A stretch of DNA of 64,000 bases from Bacillota bacterium (GTDB taxonomy: Bacteria; Bacillota; Clostridia; Christensenellales; CAG-138): contig JAEYCM010000018.1 of NCBI GenBank assembly GCA_023455425.1, forward strand, positions 16,680 to 80,679, in the 5' to 3' direction. The notes below the pieces were generated by a model. That model was not told the DNA's origin, did not search any database, and was given only the letters and a program-made list of their open reading frames with translations. Both the position numbers and the translations under genes were made by a program. This document shows positions 42,091-50,845 of the stretch, piece by piece (positions within the stretch are counted from its first letter, which is position 1; every line of letters begins with the position of its first letter).

Positions 42091-44428
42091 GTATCGATAT
42101 ATCGGCAAAAGCGTGCCCCGCCACGATGGCTTTGAAAAGGTGACGGGCACCGCGCCCTATGTGGCGGACCTGAAACTAAATGGGCTGTTGCACGCAAGGC
42201 TGAAAACCAGCCCGCATGCGCATGCAAGAATTCTTTCCATTGATACCGGCAAGGCGGAGGCCCTGCCCGGCGTGCGCGCCGTCATCACGGGGCGGCAGGG
42301 GGCGGCGAAGCTGGGCATTTACATGGTGGACCGCTCCATTATCGCCACAGACAAGGTGCGCTATTTCGGGGAGGTCGTGGCGGCGGTAGCTGCGGAGGAC
42401 CCGGAGACCGCGGCGAAGGCCGTGGACCTGATTGAGGTGGAGTATGAGCCGTTGCCCGCGGTGCTCGACGTCAAGGAAGCGGTAAAGCCGGAGAGCCCCC
42501 TCGTACACGAAAAGCTCGGGGAATATTCGCATATCAAGGGCGTATTCTTTCCGGTGGCGGGCACCAACATCTCAAGCCACATCAAGGTGCGAAAAGGAGA
42601 TGTGGAGGAAGCGTTCCGGCGTGCGGACGTGGTGCTGGAAAACACGTTTGAGCAGCCCCAGGTGTTCCATATTCCGCTTGAAACCCATGGCACAATCGTG
42701 CAGTGGGGCATTGGGGACAAAATTAAAATCCATTCGAGCTCGCAGTCCCCGTTTTCCATACGGGACCTGTTTTCGGTGGCGTTCAACCTGCCCAAGACCA
42801 ACATCGAAGTCAACGTGCCCTATGTGGGCGGCGGGTTCGGCGGGAAAAGCGGTATCCATCTGGAACCTCTTGTCGGCTTGCTATCCAAAGCCGCGGGCGG
42901 GCGTCCGGTCAAGCTCATCCCCACCCGGGAAGAGGAGTGTGCGACGCTGCCCTGCAGGCAGGGCCTGGTGGCCCGCATCAAGACGGGCGCGACCAAGGAA
43001 GGCCGCATCATTGCCGAAGAGGTGGAGTACCTGTGGGATGCGGGCGCGTATGCGGATTACGGCGTCAACATTGGCAGGGCGGGCGCCGTGACGGGCTGCG
43101 GGCCGTATGATATCGAAAACGTCAAAGTGGATTCAAAGACCGTCTACACGAACCACGTGTTCGGCACCGCCTACCGCGGGTTCGGCCATCCGGAGGTATT
43201 TTTCGGCATCGAGCGCCAGCGGGACCTGATGGCGAAGGCGCTCAACATGGACCCTGTGGAATTTCGCCTGAAAAACCTCCTGATGCCCGGAAGCAGGACG
43301 ATCACGGGGGAACTCATTACCGAGAACACGGGGCGGCCGGATCTTTGCCTCAAGCAGGCGGCGGAGGCCATCGGGCTTCATACCCCTTACACGCCCGAAG
43401 AAAAGGAGCAGTTTGAAAAGACGGGGAAATACCGCGCCAAGGCGGTGGCGGTGCTGCAGAAATCCCCCGCTATCCCCACCTGGTGCGCGACCTCGGCGCT
43501 AATACAGATGAACGAGGACGGCACGGTGCGTTTAAGCGTAGGCGGCGTGGATTACGGTCAGGGTACCTATACGGTCATGCAGCAGATCGTAGCCGAGCGG
43601 CTGCACATCCCGATTGAAAAAATCGGCGTTTCCCACACCATCAATACGAACCTGAGCCCGTACGATTGGCAGACGGTCGCGAGCCGCATGACGGTGCTGT
43701 GCGGCAACGCGGTGTGCGAGGCGTGCGACGACATGAAAGAGCAAATCCTGGAGATGGGCAGCGTCATCCTGCGCGCGGCAAAGCATGAGATTGCGCTCGG
43801 GGAGGAGTGCGTCTATGTCAAACAGAACCCGCACCAGCGGGTGGGGTTTTCCAAGCTTGCCATGGGATATACGTTTGAAAACGGAAACGCCATCGGCGGC
43901 CCGCTTATCGGCCGGGGCAAGGCCATCGCTCAGGGGCTCACCACCCTGGACCCGGAAACGGGGCAGGGAAAGACGGCGCTTGACTGGACATACGGCGCGC
44001 ACGCCGTGGAAATTGAAGTCGATACGAACACCGGCGATATCGATATCCTGCATATGGTAAGTTCCCTCGACATCGGCCAGGTGATGAATGAAGCGCTGCT
44101 GCGCGGTCAGGTGGTGGGCGGCGCGCTCCAGGGCATCGGCACCACGTTTTCCGAGGCGGTGTATTACGACGGAAAAGGCCGCCTGCTCACCCGCAACTTT
44201 ACGGACTACAAGATTCCCACGTTCAAAGATGCCCCCGGCAAGGTGGAGGTAATGAGCGTGGAGACCCCGCAGCTCGACGGCCCGTACGGCGCGCGCGGCT
44301 GCGGCGAGCATCCGCTGATTTCGGTGACCGCGGTAATCGCGAATGCGTTGGCGAACGCGACCGGCGCCGAATTCTATGATCTCCCCCTTTCCGCAGACAG
44401 GGTGTACCGAAAGCTGCACGATCTGTAA
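42080..44428 (+). CDS. Molybdenum hydroxylase large subunit (xanthine dehydrogenase family)
   Basis: A 782-residue molybdopterin-cytosine-dinucleotide subunit from ATG 42080 (a GTG 9 bases upstream is also possible). Motifs: VGGGFGGKSG for the cofactor, FGTAYRGFGHPEVFF for the molybdenum loop, VGGVDYGQGTYTVM, and YGARGCGEHPLISV with the Glu that acts as base. These enzymes hydroxylate N-heterocycles such as hypoxanthine, xanthine or nicotinate. Whether the substrate is a purine cannot be read by eye; the residues that hold purines in xanthine dehydrogenase are not clear here. The NCS2 permease gene next to it favours a nucleobase. Confidence 0.93.
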   Translation: MTNEYRYIGKSVPRHDGFEKVTGTAPYVADLKLNGLLHARLKTSPHAHARILSIDTGKAEALPGVRAVITGRQGAAKLGIYMVDRSIIATDKVRYFGEVVAAVAAEDPETAAKAVDLIEVEYEPLPAVLDVKEAVKPESPLVHEKLGEYSHIKGVFFPVAGTNISSHIKVRKGDVEEAFRRADVVLENTFEQPQVFHIPLETHGTIVQWGIGDKIKIHSSSQSPFSIRDLFSVAFNLPKTNIEVNVPYVGGGFGGKSGIHLEPLVGLLSKAAGGRPVKLIPTREEECATLPCRQGLVARIKTGATKEGRIIAEEVEYLWDAGAYADYGVNIGRAGAVTGCGPYDIENVKVDSKTVYTNHVFGTAYRGFGHPEVFFGIERQRDLMAKALNMDPVEFRLKNLLMPGSRTITGELITENTGRPDLCLKQAAEAIGLHTPYTPEEKEQFEKTGKYRAKAVAVLQKSPAIPTWCATSALIQMNEDGTVRLSVGGVDYGQGTYTVMQQIVAERLHIPIEKIGVSHTINTNLSPYDWQTVASRMTVLCGNAVCEACDDMKEQILEMGSVILRAAKHEIALGEECVYVKQNPHQRVGFSKLAMGYTFENGNAIGGPLIGRGKAIAQGLTTLDPETGQGKTALDWTYGAHAVEIEVDTNTGDIDILHMVSSLDIGQVMNEALLRGQVVGGALQGIGTTFSEAVYYDGKGRLLTRNFTDYKIPTFKDAPGKVEVMSVETPQLDGPYGARGCGEHPLISVTAVIANALANATGAEFYDLPLSADRVYRKLHDL

Positions 44429-44573
44429 ACAGCATGATGCAAAATGGGGAGTGTCCTATGGCAAAACCAAAAAGGATGGGGGGATTGCGGCAAAGAATGG
44501 TTTTGTTTCTACAACGGAGGGTCCACAACCACAGTAGCCCCAAGTCTTACATTTTTAAGAGAGGTGAAACGAA

Positions 44574-45956
44574 ATGGCAAAGGATCCGAAAAAAGCGGCA
44601 GTGATCGGCTATTTGCCGGATGAGACCCCATCTTTCGGCAAGCTGCTCATATTCGCGTTCCAGCAAGTGCTCGTCATGTTCCCCGCCACGGTGACGGTGG
44701 CGCTGCTTACGGGGTTCCATGTTTCCACCACCATATTCGCAAGCGGTCTTGCGACCATCAGCTTCCTGCTCATCACACGCGGCAAAATTCCTCTCTACTA
44801 CGGTTCCAGCTTCTCTTATATCGCCGCGATTGTAAGCGTGACCGGAGGCGTCGGGTTTGGGCAGCTCGCGCCGGACGCGCTGATATCGCAGGCCCAGTTC
44901 GGCATCATATGCTCCGGTTTGGTTTCCATACTTGCAGGCCTTATCGTCAACCGGTTCGGCATGGAGAAAATTGAAAAGGTATTGCCGCCCACAATCACCG
45001 GTTCCATCGCCATGATCATCGGGCTTTCTCTCGCGGGAACCGCCCTTACCCAAGCGATTACGGACCCGGGCATAGCCGGCATCATGCCGGGAAGCGCTGC
45101 CATTGTCGCGCTTGTGACGCTGCTTGCCACAATCCTGTTCTCCGTCTATCTCAAAGGGGTGATGGGCCAGCTTCCCATACTCTTTGGTATCCTGGTGGGG
45201 TATGTTGTGGCGATCCCGTTTGGGCTGGTGGATTTTTCGCAGGTGTGGACGGGAACGGTCATTTCCCTGCCGCATTTCACGCTGCCGGCGCCCAACTGGA
45301 TGGCGGTGCTCGCCATTATGCCCATCGCGCTTGCGACCATACCCGAATCCGCCGCGCATCTGTTCCAGTTGGATATCTATGTGAACGACCTTGCCAAGAA
45401 AAAAGGCAAGGGCGAATACAAGATCGCGAACAAGCTGGGGCTTAACCTGATCGGCGACGGCATGGGCGATATCGTCTCCTCGCTGTTCGGCGGCCCCGCG
45501 GGCACCAACTATGGCGAGAACATCTCCACCATGGCAATCACCAAGAACTTCTCCGTCAGAATGCTTGGCATGGCGGCCATCCTTGCCATCGTACTCTCGT
45601 TCCTGACGCCGCTCTCCAACGCCGTAAACACCGTGCCCTCCGCCGTTATCAACGGCGCGTGCATCTTCCTGTTCGGCGTTATTGCGGCCCAGGGCGTGGC
45701 GATCATGATCAACCAGAACGTGGATATGTTCAATGCCCGCAACCTTGCCGTCATATCCGTCATATTCGTCATCGGCCTTGGCGGCCACTACGGGTTTGAA
45801 GGCGGCATGATCCCGATATTCGGCGCGAAGCTTCCGGCCATTGCCACCGCCGCTGTTGTGGGGATATTGCTCAATCTGCTGCTCTCCATAGGAACAAATG
45901 AGAGCAAGAAGAAGGAAAAAGCGGCGCAGGCCGCGGCGAAGGATATCGCTTCTTAG
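44574..45956 (+). CDS. NCS2-family nucleobase permease (xanthine/uracil type)
   Basis: A 460-residue membrane protein with 12-14 hydrophobic segments, normal for NCS2. Family segments: FAFQQVLVMFPATVTVALLT near residue 25, GSSFSYIAAI, IPESAAHLFQLD (with the conserved Glu of segment 8) and FGGPAGTNYGENISTMAIT, with the NCS2 motif around Gly-Glu-Asn. It imports nucleobases with a proton or Na+. The C-terminus is lysine- and alanine-rich. Last gene of the cluster; ATG follows aagagaggtgaaacgaa. Confidence 0.93.
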   Translation: MAKDPKKAAVIGYLPDETPSFGKLLIFAFQQVLVMFPATVTVALLTGFHVSTTIFASGLATISFLLITRGKIPLYYGSSFSYIAAIVSVTGGVGFGQLAPDALISQAQFGIICSGLVSILAGLIVNRFGMEKIEKVLPPTITGSIAMIIGLSLAGTALTQAITDPGIAGIMPGSAAIVALVTLLATILFSVYLKGVMGQLPILFGILVGYVVAIPFGLVDFSQVWTGTVISLPHFTLPAPNWMAVLAIMPIALATIPESAAHLFQLDIYVNDLAKKKGKGEYKIANKLGLNLIGDGMGDIVSSLFGGPAGTNYGENISTMAITKNFSVRMLGMAAILAIVLSFLTPLSNAVNTVPSAVINGACIFLFGVIAAQGVAIMINQNVDMFNARNLAVISVIFVIGLGGHYGFEGGMIPIFGAKLPAIATAAVVGILLNLLLSIGTNESKKKEKAAQAAAKDIAS

Positions 45957-45983
45957 TTTAGGGGAAGGGGAACCGCATACTTG

Positions 45984-46014
45984 TAAAGCCGCATCGAAAA
46001 TCGATGCGGCTTTA
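45984..46014. terminator. Bidirectional intrinsic terminator
   Basis: taaagccgcatcga and tcgatgcggcttta pair perfectly around aaa. It lies between the permease gene (plus) and the PerR-type gene (minus) and can serve both. Confidence 0.9.
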
Positions 46015-46063
46015 TTAAAAGACTTTCTATTCCGGGAATATCTTGAGACAGAGCCCCTTCCAT

Positions 46064-46468
46064 TTACGCCGGGGGAAGTTCTTCCTCTTTTTGGCGGCAG
46101 TCAGGGCAAAGTCCCTCGAATACGGTCAAATGCTGGACGATTTCATAGCCGGTCTGTTCGGAAAGGCGGCGATCCAGTTCGTCGCTGTATGGGACGGGCG
46201 CGTCGCTCACCTTGCCGCACCGCATGCACCGTATATGATAGTGCGGCTCCATACGCCAATCGAAGCGGTCCACGCCGGGTACGACAACATGGCGGATCTC
46301 TCCGTTATCAGCCAAAAGGTTCAGGTTTCTGTAGACCGTTCCGCGGCTGATTTTCGGATCTTCTCCCCGCACATACAGGTATATTTGATCGGCAGTGAGA
46401 TGGTCCCCGTGCGTTTTGACCGCATCAAAAACCATCTTCCGCTGTTTGGTGCTCCGCTGGGACTTCAT
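46064..46468 (-). CDS. Fur-family regulator, PerR-like
   Basis: A 134-residue regulator. Winged helix: STKQRKMVFDAVKTHGDHLT and SRGTVYRNLNLLADNGEI. Metal sites: HYHIRCMRCGKVSD, with the H-x-H and C-x-x-C, and the second pair GLCPDCRQ. The two C-x-x-C pairs form the structural zinc of PerR/Fur. It follows the catalase gene by about 25 bases in the same direction, which supports a peroxide-sensing role. ATG at 46468 is 10 bases after ggag; the GTG 9 bases upstream is too close to that site. Confidence 0.88.
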   Translation of the reverse strand: MKSQRSTKQRKMVFDAVKTHGDHLTADQIYLYVRGEDPKISRGTVYRNLNLLADNGEIRHVVVPGVDRFDWRMEPHYHIRCMRCGKVSDAPVPYSDELDRRLSEQTGYEIVQHLTVFEGLCPDCRQKEEELPPA

Positions 46469-46492
46469 CCGCTGCACACTCCAAGAAAAAGT

Positions 46493-48010
46493 TTACTCCA
46501 TTTTACTTGAAAGCGTAGCCTTTATCAACCCGTTGTTGTCCAGCTTGGATAGTTCCCTGACCTGGTCCATGTTGAGGTTCAGCGCCTTCGCCATCCGCTC
46601 TCCGTATTCGGAATCGGCTAAGTAGCAGTGCACCGCATGGCGGTATTTGATGTTTTCGGTAACAGGCGCGATATCTGCAGCGGTGTTGTCGATGAGAATC
46701 TGCTTCTTATCCTCCGTAAGCACGCGCCACAGGTTCCCTCCCGCGCGGAAGCAATCATCGGTGGGATCGTCCTTGGGATCGTAGCGCCATACTGTGCCTT
46801 CAATAGGCAGCGGGGGTTCCGCCACCTCGGGCTGCGCGGTCCAGTAACCGGCGCTGTTGGGAGAATACGCGGGTGCGGCGCCATAGTTGCCGTCCACGCG
46901 CATTGCGCCGTCGCGGTGGTACTCGTTCACCTCGCACTTGGCGCGATTGACCGGGATCAGGTTGTGATTGACGCCCAGGCGGTAACGCTGCGCATCCCCG
47001 TAAGAAAACAGCCTGCCCTGCAGAAAGCGGTCGGGCGAAAAGCCGATGCCTGGGACGACGTGCGCGGGCGTAAACGCGGATTGCTCGACCTCCGCAAAGT
47101 AATTTTCCGGGTTGCGGTTGAGTTCCAGCTCGCCCACCTCAATCAGGGGAAATTCCTTGTGGCGCCAGATCTTGGTGATATCAAAAGGATTTTCATAGTG
47201 GTTCTTCGCCTGCTCTTCGGTCATGACTTGAATGTACATGGTCCATTTCGGATAGTCGCCCCGCTCTATGGCCTCGAACAGATCCTTGCCGTGGTATTCT
47301 CGGTCCATGCCGTTGATTTGTGCCGCCTCTTCGTTGGTCAGGTTCTTGATGCCCTGCCGGGTTTTGAAATGAAACTTGCACCAGACGCGTTCGTTCTTTT
47401 CATTGTATAGAGAGAACGTGTGCTCGCCGAAAAAGTGCATGTGGCGGAAGGACGCGGGGATACCACGGTCACTCATTACGATGGTGATCTGGTGGAAGCA
47501 TTCGGGCAGAAGCGTCCAGAAATCCCAGTTGTTCTGCCCGGACCGGCGGCCCGTATGCGGGTCGCGCTTGACAGCACGGTTAAGATCGGAAAAATTATGC
47601 ACGTCGCGGATAAAGAACGTGGGCGTATTATTGCCGACCAGATCCCAGTTGCCTTCTTCCGTATAAAACTTGACTGCCACGCCACGGATGTCACGCTCGC
47701 AGTCCGCCGCGCCCCGCTCGCCCGCCACGGTGGAAAAGCGGAGGAATAGGTCGGTCTCCTTGCCCGGTTGGAGAACCTTAGCCTTCGTGTACCTGGAAAT
47801 ATCATGCGTTACCGTCAGTTTGCCGTAAGCACCCCAGCCCTTGGCGTGCATACGCCGCTCGGGGATGACCTCGCGGTTGAAATGCGCCATTTTTTCCATC
47901 AACCAGACGTCCTGCATGACGACCGGTCCGCGAGGCCCCGCTGTGATGGAGTTCTCGTTGTCGGCGACAGGCGCGCCCACCTCGTTGGTCAGCTTCTTGT
48001 AATCATCCAT
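46493..48010 (-). CDS. katA: Monofunctional haem catalase
   Basis: A 505-residue small-subunit clade catalase of normal length. Catalytic His55 lies in ERRMHAKGWGAYG (relatives usually have VVHAKGAGA, so Met replaces Val and Trp replaces Ala near the active site). The proximal haem tyrosine is in RLFSYGDAQRYRLG, with Ala where Thr is usual. NNTPTFFIRD and SDRGIPASFRHMHFFGEHTF are standard. It degrades hydrogen peroxide in the cytoplasm and suits an anaerobe that meets oxygen. ATG follows aagggggtatcgac. It forms a unit with the PerR-like gene. Confidence 0.96.
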   Translation of the reverse strand: MDDYKKLTNEVGAPVADNENSITAGPRGPVVMQDVWLMEKMAHFNREVIPERRMHAKGWGAYGKLTVTHDISRYTKAKVLQPGKETDLFLRFSTVAGERGAADCERDIRGVAVKFYTEEGNWDLVGNNTPTFFIRDVHNFSDLNRAVKRDPHTGRRSGQNNWDFWTLLPECFHQITIVMSDRGIPASFRHMHFFGEHTFSLYNEKNERVWCKFHFKTRQGIKNLTNEEAAQINGMDREYHGKDLFEAIERGDYPKWTMYIQVMTEEQAKNHYENPFDITKIWRHKEFPLIEVGELELNRNPENYFAEVEQSAFTPAHVVPGIGFSPDRFLQGRLFSYGDAQRYRLGVNHNLIPVNRAKCEVNEYHRDGAMRVDGNYGAAPAYSPNSAGYWTAQPEVAEPPLPIEGTVWRYDPKDDPTDDCFRAGGNLWRVLTEDKKQILIDNTAADIAPVTENIKYRHAVHCYLADSEYGERMAKALNLNMDQVRELSKLDNNGLIKATLSSKME

Positions 48011-48087
48011 GTCGATACCCCCTTCAAATTAAGATCATATATCAACAGGTCCGCCACGACGGATGCCTGCTAATATCCGGAATTGAA

Positions 48088-48771
48088 TCAAATGGAAGCG
48101 CACATATACAGGACCCATAGGTACGCACAGGTTTTGGGGATCATCAGCATGCCCAGCTTCCGGTTCCTATTTACCCAAAGCACTACGGGGATATAAAAGG
48201 CGAAGCTAAGCGTAATGGCGAGCCACATCCAGCGTAAGCCCGGAACCGGCTGTGCGTGAACGCCAAAAAGAACGGCTACCGCGGCGCCCAGAAGCAAAAA
48301 AGGGATGTTGCGGTAGATGGCCCAGTTCACCGGGGGCGTCTCGCTGTACCAGCGATTTTGGCTGGAAAAGCACAGGATGACGCGTGAAGCGGCCAACGCG
48401 TATATAACAGCCGTCCAGTCCCGCGCGGAAGCGAAGGGAAACAGGGAAACCCCGATGTGCCAGAGCAGCACGTAGAATATTGTCATGGTGAGCGACGTAA
48501 TCAGTTTTCCCAGCCCCATGGCTTTTCGTAAGCGCTCTTCGGCACCCGTCATGGCCGCGGCAATACGCGGCGCAAGGTGGAACATGTCGCCGAAAGCCAG
48601 CACAAGCGCCATGACTCCGGCCAGCGTCTGTACCCCTTTCGACGCGTTTCTCAAGATAAAGACGCCAATGGACAGTGCCAGGCAAAGATATCCGATATCA
48701 AATACGGCCTCAAACCAGCCGAAGATACGTTTCTGCGGCATTACCGCGGTTTCGCAGGCATTTTTGCTCAT
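48088..48771 (-). CDS. Polytopic membrane protein of unknown function
   Basis: A 227-residue protein from ATG 48771 with about seven hydrophobic segments (FDIGYLCLALSIGVFIL, LAGVMALVLAFGDMF, LITSLTMTIFYVLLWHIGV and others). No conserved enzyme motif was recognised. The start has no clear ribosome site; it is 8 bases past the stop of the YbaN-like gene, so translation may be coupled. It is third in a run of three small membrane protein genes next to catalase. Confidence 0.7.
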   Translation of the reverse strand: MSKNACETAVMPQKRIFGWFEAVFDIGYLCLALSIGVFILRNASKGVQTLAGVMALVLAFGDMFHLAPRIAAAMTGAEERLRKAMGLGKLITSLTMTIFYVLLWHIGVSLFPFASARDWTAVIYALAASRVILCFSSQNRWYSETPPVNWAIYRNIPFLLLGAAVAVLFGVHAQPVPGLRWMWLAITLSFAFYIPVVLWVNRNRKLGMLMIPKTCAYLWVLYMCASI

Positions 48772-48779
48772 GGTGCAGT

Positions 48780-49148
48780 CTATCGCTTTCTGGGTTTTGC
48801 AATGGAGAGGATATGCGCTGTTACGGCAATGCCGACCAGCGCCAGGCAGCATATTATAAAGACCGTCCGGATGTGAAATGCGGAAATCAGAAGCATGCCC
48901 CACAGAAAAATGAGGCTTATTGCCAGCGTTTTTCTGGAGAGACCTTTTTTGTCCTCATAATTTCGGATGTATTCGTTGACAAAGGGGATTTTCATCACGC
49001 GCGCATGTAAGTTCGGGGTGGATACGAAGCAGCCGGCTGCTGCAAGGACGAAAGGCGTGGTCGGCCATACCGGAAGCACCAGGCCGATCGCGCCCATTGT
49101 GAGCAGCAGGAACCCCGCACCCACAAGCAATACGCTTTTTAGGTTCAT
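48780..49148 (-). CDS. YbaN/DUF454 family inner membrane protein
   Basis: A 122-residue protein with the DUF454 pattern: GAIGLVLPVWPTTPFVLAAA and then GCFVSTPNLHARVMKIPFVN, followed by IRNYEDKKGLSRKTL and two hydrophobic segments. Its start overlaps the end of the DUF4491 gene (ATGA). Function not known. Confidence 0.88.
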   Translation of the reverse strand: MNLKSVLLVGAGFLLLTMGAIGLVLPVWPTTPFVLAAAGCFVSTPNLHARVMKIPFVNEYIRNYEDKKGLSRKTLAISLIFLWGMLLISAFHIRTVFIICCLALVGIAVTAHILSIAKPRKR

Positions 49149-49483
49149 CTCAAACCGTCCTCCAGATCAGAAGCAGAATTTGCTCCGGTTTTGGCGGCGC
49201 GCTTTCGATTGGGGTTGTGAGGGAACCATCCCTTTCTGACTCGTTCCTCCTGATGCTTCAGCTCACCGATGCTCCACAGCATAGTAAAGCCCAGCACCGC
49301 CAGAATGGCGGAAAAGACAGCCTGCGCAACAAAAAGAGACGCAGTACAGCACACTAGCCCGCCAGCCAGAAACACGGGCCAGATTTTGCTGGAGAAATAA
49401 TATTCGCACTTGATGACGATGGGATGGAAAGCGCCAATGATGAAAAACACCATAGCGCCAATGATAACGCCGGACCAATGCAT
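49145..49483 (-). CDS. DUF4491 family membrane protein
   Basis: A 112-residue protein from ATG 49483, 7 bases after ggagg. It begins MHWSGVIIGAMVFFIIGAFH and has PIVIKCEYYFSSKIWP, later LWSIGELKHQEERVRKGWFP, all typical of DUF4491. Three membrane segments and a basic C-terminus. First gene of the three-gene membrane unit. Function unknown. Confidence 0.88.
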   Translation of the reverse strand: MHWSGVIIGAMVFFIIGAFHPIVIKCEYYFSSKIWPVFLAGGLVCCTASLFVAQAVFSAILAVLGFTMLWSIGELKHQEERVRKGWFPHNPNRKRAAKTGANSASDLEDGLR

Positions 49484-49713
49484 GTAGGGATCCTCCATTA
49501 TTAGGACTTAATACTGATAGTACAATGCAATAAGGGGCATGTCAATAGTGTATTGCCACAAAATTTGTCCCTTTGTGATAGGTTAAAAAATTATACATTT
49601 TGGTTGCAATATTGAAAAGACTTCATACGGCTTAAAAAGTACACTATGCATGCAAGCATGGGGCAAAGCCGCCCCATCATGCCAAATCTTTTACGTATAG
49701 GGGAGGAGCATGT

Positions 49714-50685
49714 ATGAAGAAAATCACTGCCACCATTTTGACGCTCTTACTGGTACTCACATTGTTTGCGGGCTGCAGCGCGCCTGCGGCAAAGACCGCG
49801 AATAGCAAGCTCGTAGTCGGCTTCGCGCAGATCGGCCAGGAATCCGGCTGGCGCGATGCGGAGACCGCTTCCATCCAGTTCTACGCGGGCCAGAACCTTG
49901 ACACCATCGATCTGAAGTTCGCAGACGCCCAGCAGCAGCAGGCCAATCAGATCAAGGCCATCAAATCCTTCATTGAAATGGGCGTGGATGTCATCGGCGT
50001 AGCGCCGGTGGTGGAAACGGGCTGGGAAGCCGTGTTCAAGGAAGCGAAGGACGCCGGTATCCCCATCGTTCTCGTGGACCGCATGGCGAAGCTGGAGGAC
50101 GAGAGCCTCTACGCTACCTTCATCGGCTCCGACTTTATTGAAGAAGGCAAGAACGCCGCCATCGAAATGAGCAACCTTTTGGGCGGCACCGGCAAGATCG
50201 TGGAGCTTGAAGGGACCGTGGGCGCTTCCGCCGCCAACGACCGCAAGAAGGGCTTCCATGATGAAATCGCGGCCAACCATCCCGGCATCGAGATCGTGGC
50301 CTCCCAGACCGGTGATTTCACCCGCGCAAAGGGCAAGGAAGTCATGGAATCTTTCCTCAAGACGTACGGCGCGGAAATCAAGGGCGTCTACGGCCATAAC
50401 GACGATATGGTGCTCGGTGCGATCGAGGCCATCAAGGAAGCGGGCTTTAAGCCCGGCGTGGATATCAAGACCGTCTCCATCGACGGCGTCAAGGGCATCT
50501 TCGAGGCCATGGCTGCGGGCGAGGCCAACGTAACAGTAGAGTGCAACCCGCTCCTGGGGCCGCAGTTCTTCGATGTCTGCGCCAAGCTCAAGGCGGGCCA
50601 GACGGTAGAGAAGTGGATTAAGTCCGAAGAGGGCATCTACCGGGCGGATACCGCGGCAACGGATCTCCCGAACCGCAAGTATTAA
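49714..50685 (+). CDS. Sugar ABC transporter substrate-binding lipoprotein, YtfQ-like
   Basis: A 323-residue lipoprotein with lipobox LFAGC (Cys21). The mature domain opens VGFAQIGQESGWRDAETASI, the hallmark of YtfQ, the galactofuranose-binding protein of E. coli. VIGVAPVVETGWEAV and YGHNDDMVLGAIEAI and the ending ECNPLLGPQFFD are also YtfQ-like. It serves the importer encoded downstream, which likewise has YtfR/YtfT/YjfF-type parts. Galactofuranose or a related furanose is the best guess for the ligand. ATG follows ggggaggagcatgt. Confidence 0.92.
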   Translation: MKKITATILTLLLVLTLFAGCSAPAAKTANSKLVVGFAQIGQESGWRDAETASIQFYAGQNLDTIDLKFADAQQQQANQIKAIKSFIEMGVDVIGVAPVVETGWEAVFKEAKDAGIPIVLVDRMAKLEDESLYATFIGSDFIEEGKNAAIEMSNLLGGTGKIVELEGTVGASAANDRKKGFHDEIAANHPGIEIVASQTGDFTRAKGKEVMESFLKTYGAEIKGVYGHNDDMVLGAIEAIKEAGFKPGVDIKTVSIDGVKGIFEAMAAGEANVTVECNPLLGPQFFDVCAKLKAGQTVEKWIKSEEGIYRADTAATDLPNRKY

Positions 50686-50703
50686 ACAATCGGCGTGACG
50701 TAC

Positions 50704-50737
50704 ATCCGCTCCGGCCTTCACGCCGGAGCGGATTTTG
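50704..50737 (+). terminator. Intra-operon terminator after the binding-protein gene
   Basis: atccgctccggc and gccggagcggat pair perfectly around cttcac, followed by tttg. It separates the highly expressed binding protein from the ATPase gene. Confidence 0.8.
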
Positions 50738-50845
50738 TGCTATGGCGACTGACGATAAAAAAATGCGCCAAATCAGCGGCTTGGGGACGTAGGCATTCGG
50801 CTCCCCTTGCCTTAAAGCCAAATACCTTGGATTGGAGGAATATGC

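Noticed and set aside
44547..45788. 413-codon minus-strand open frame opposite the NCS2 permease
   Set aside because: Antisense shadow of a well-supported gene; composition is very polar with no motif.
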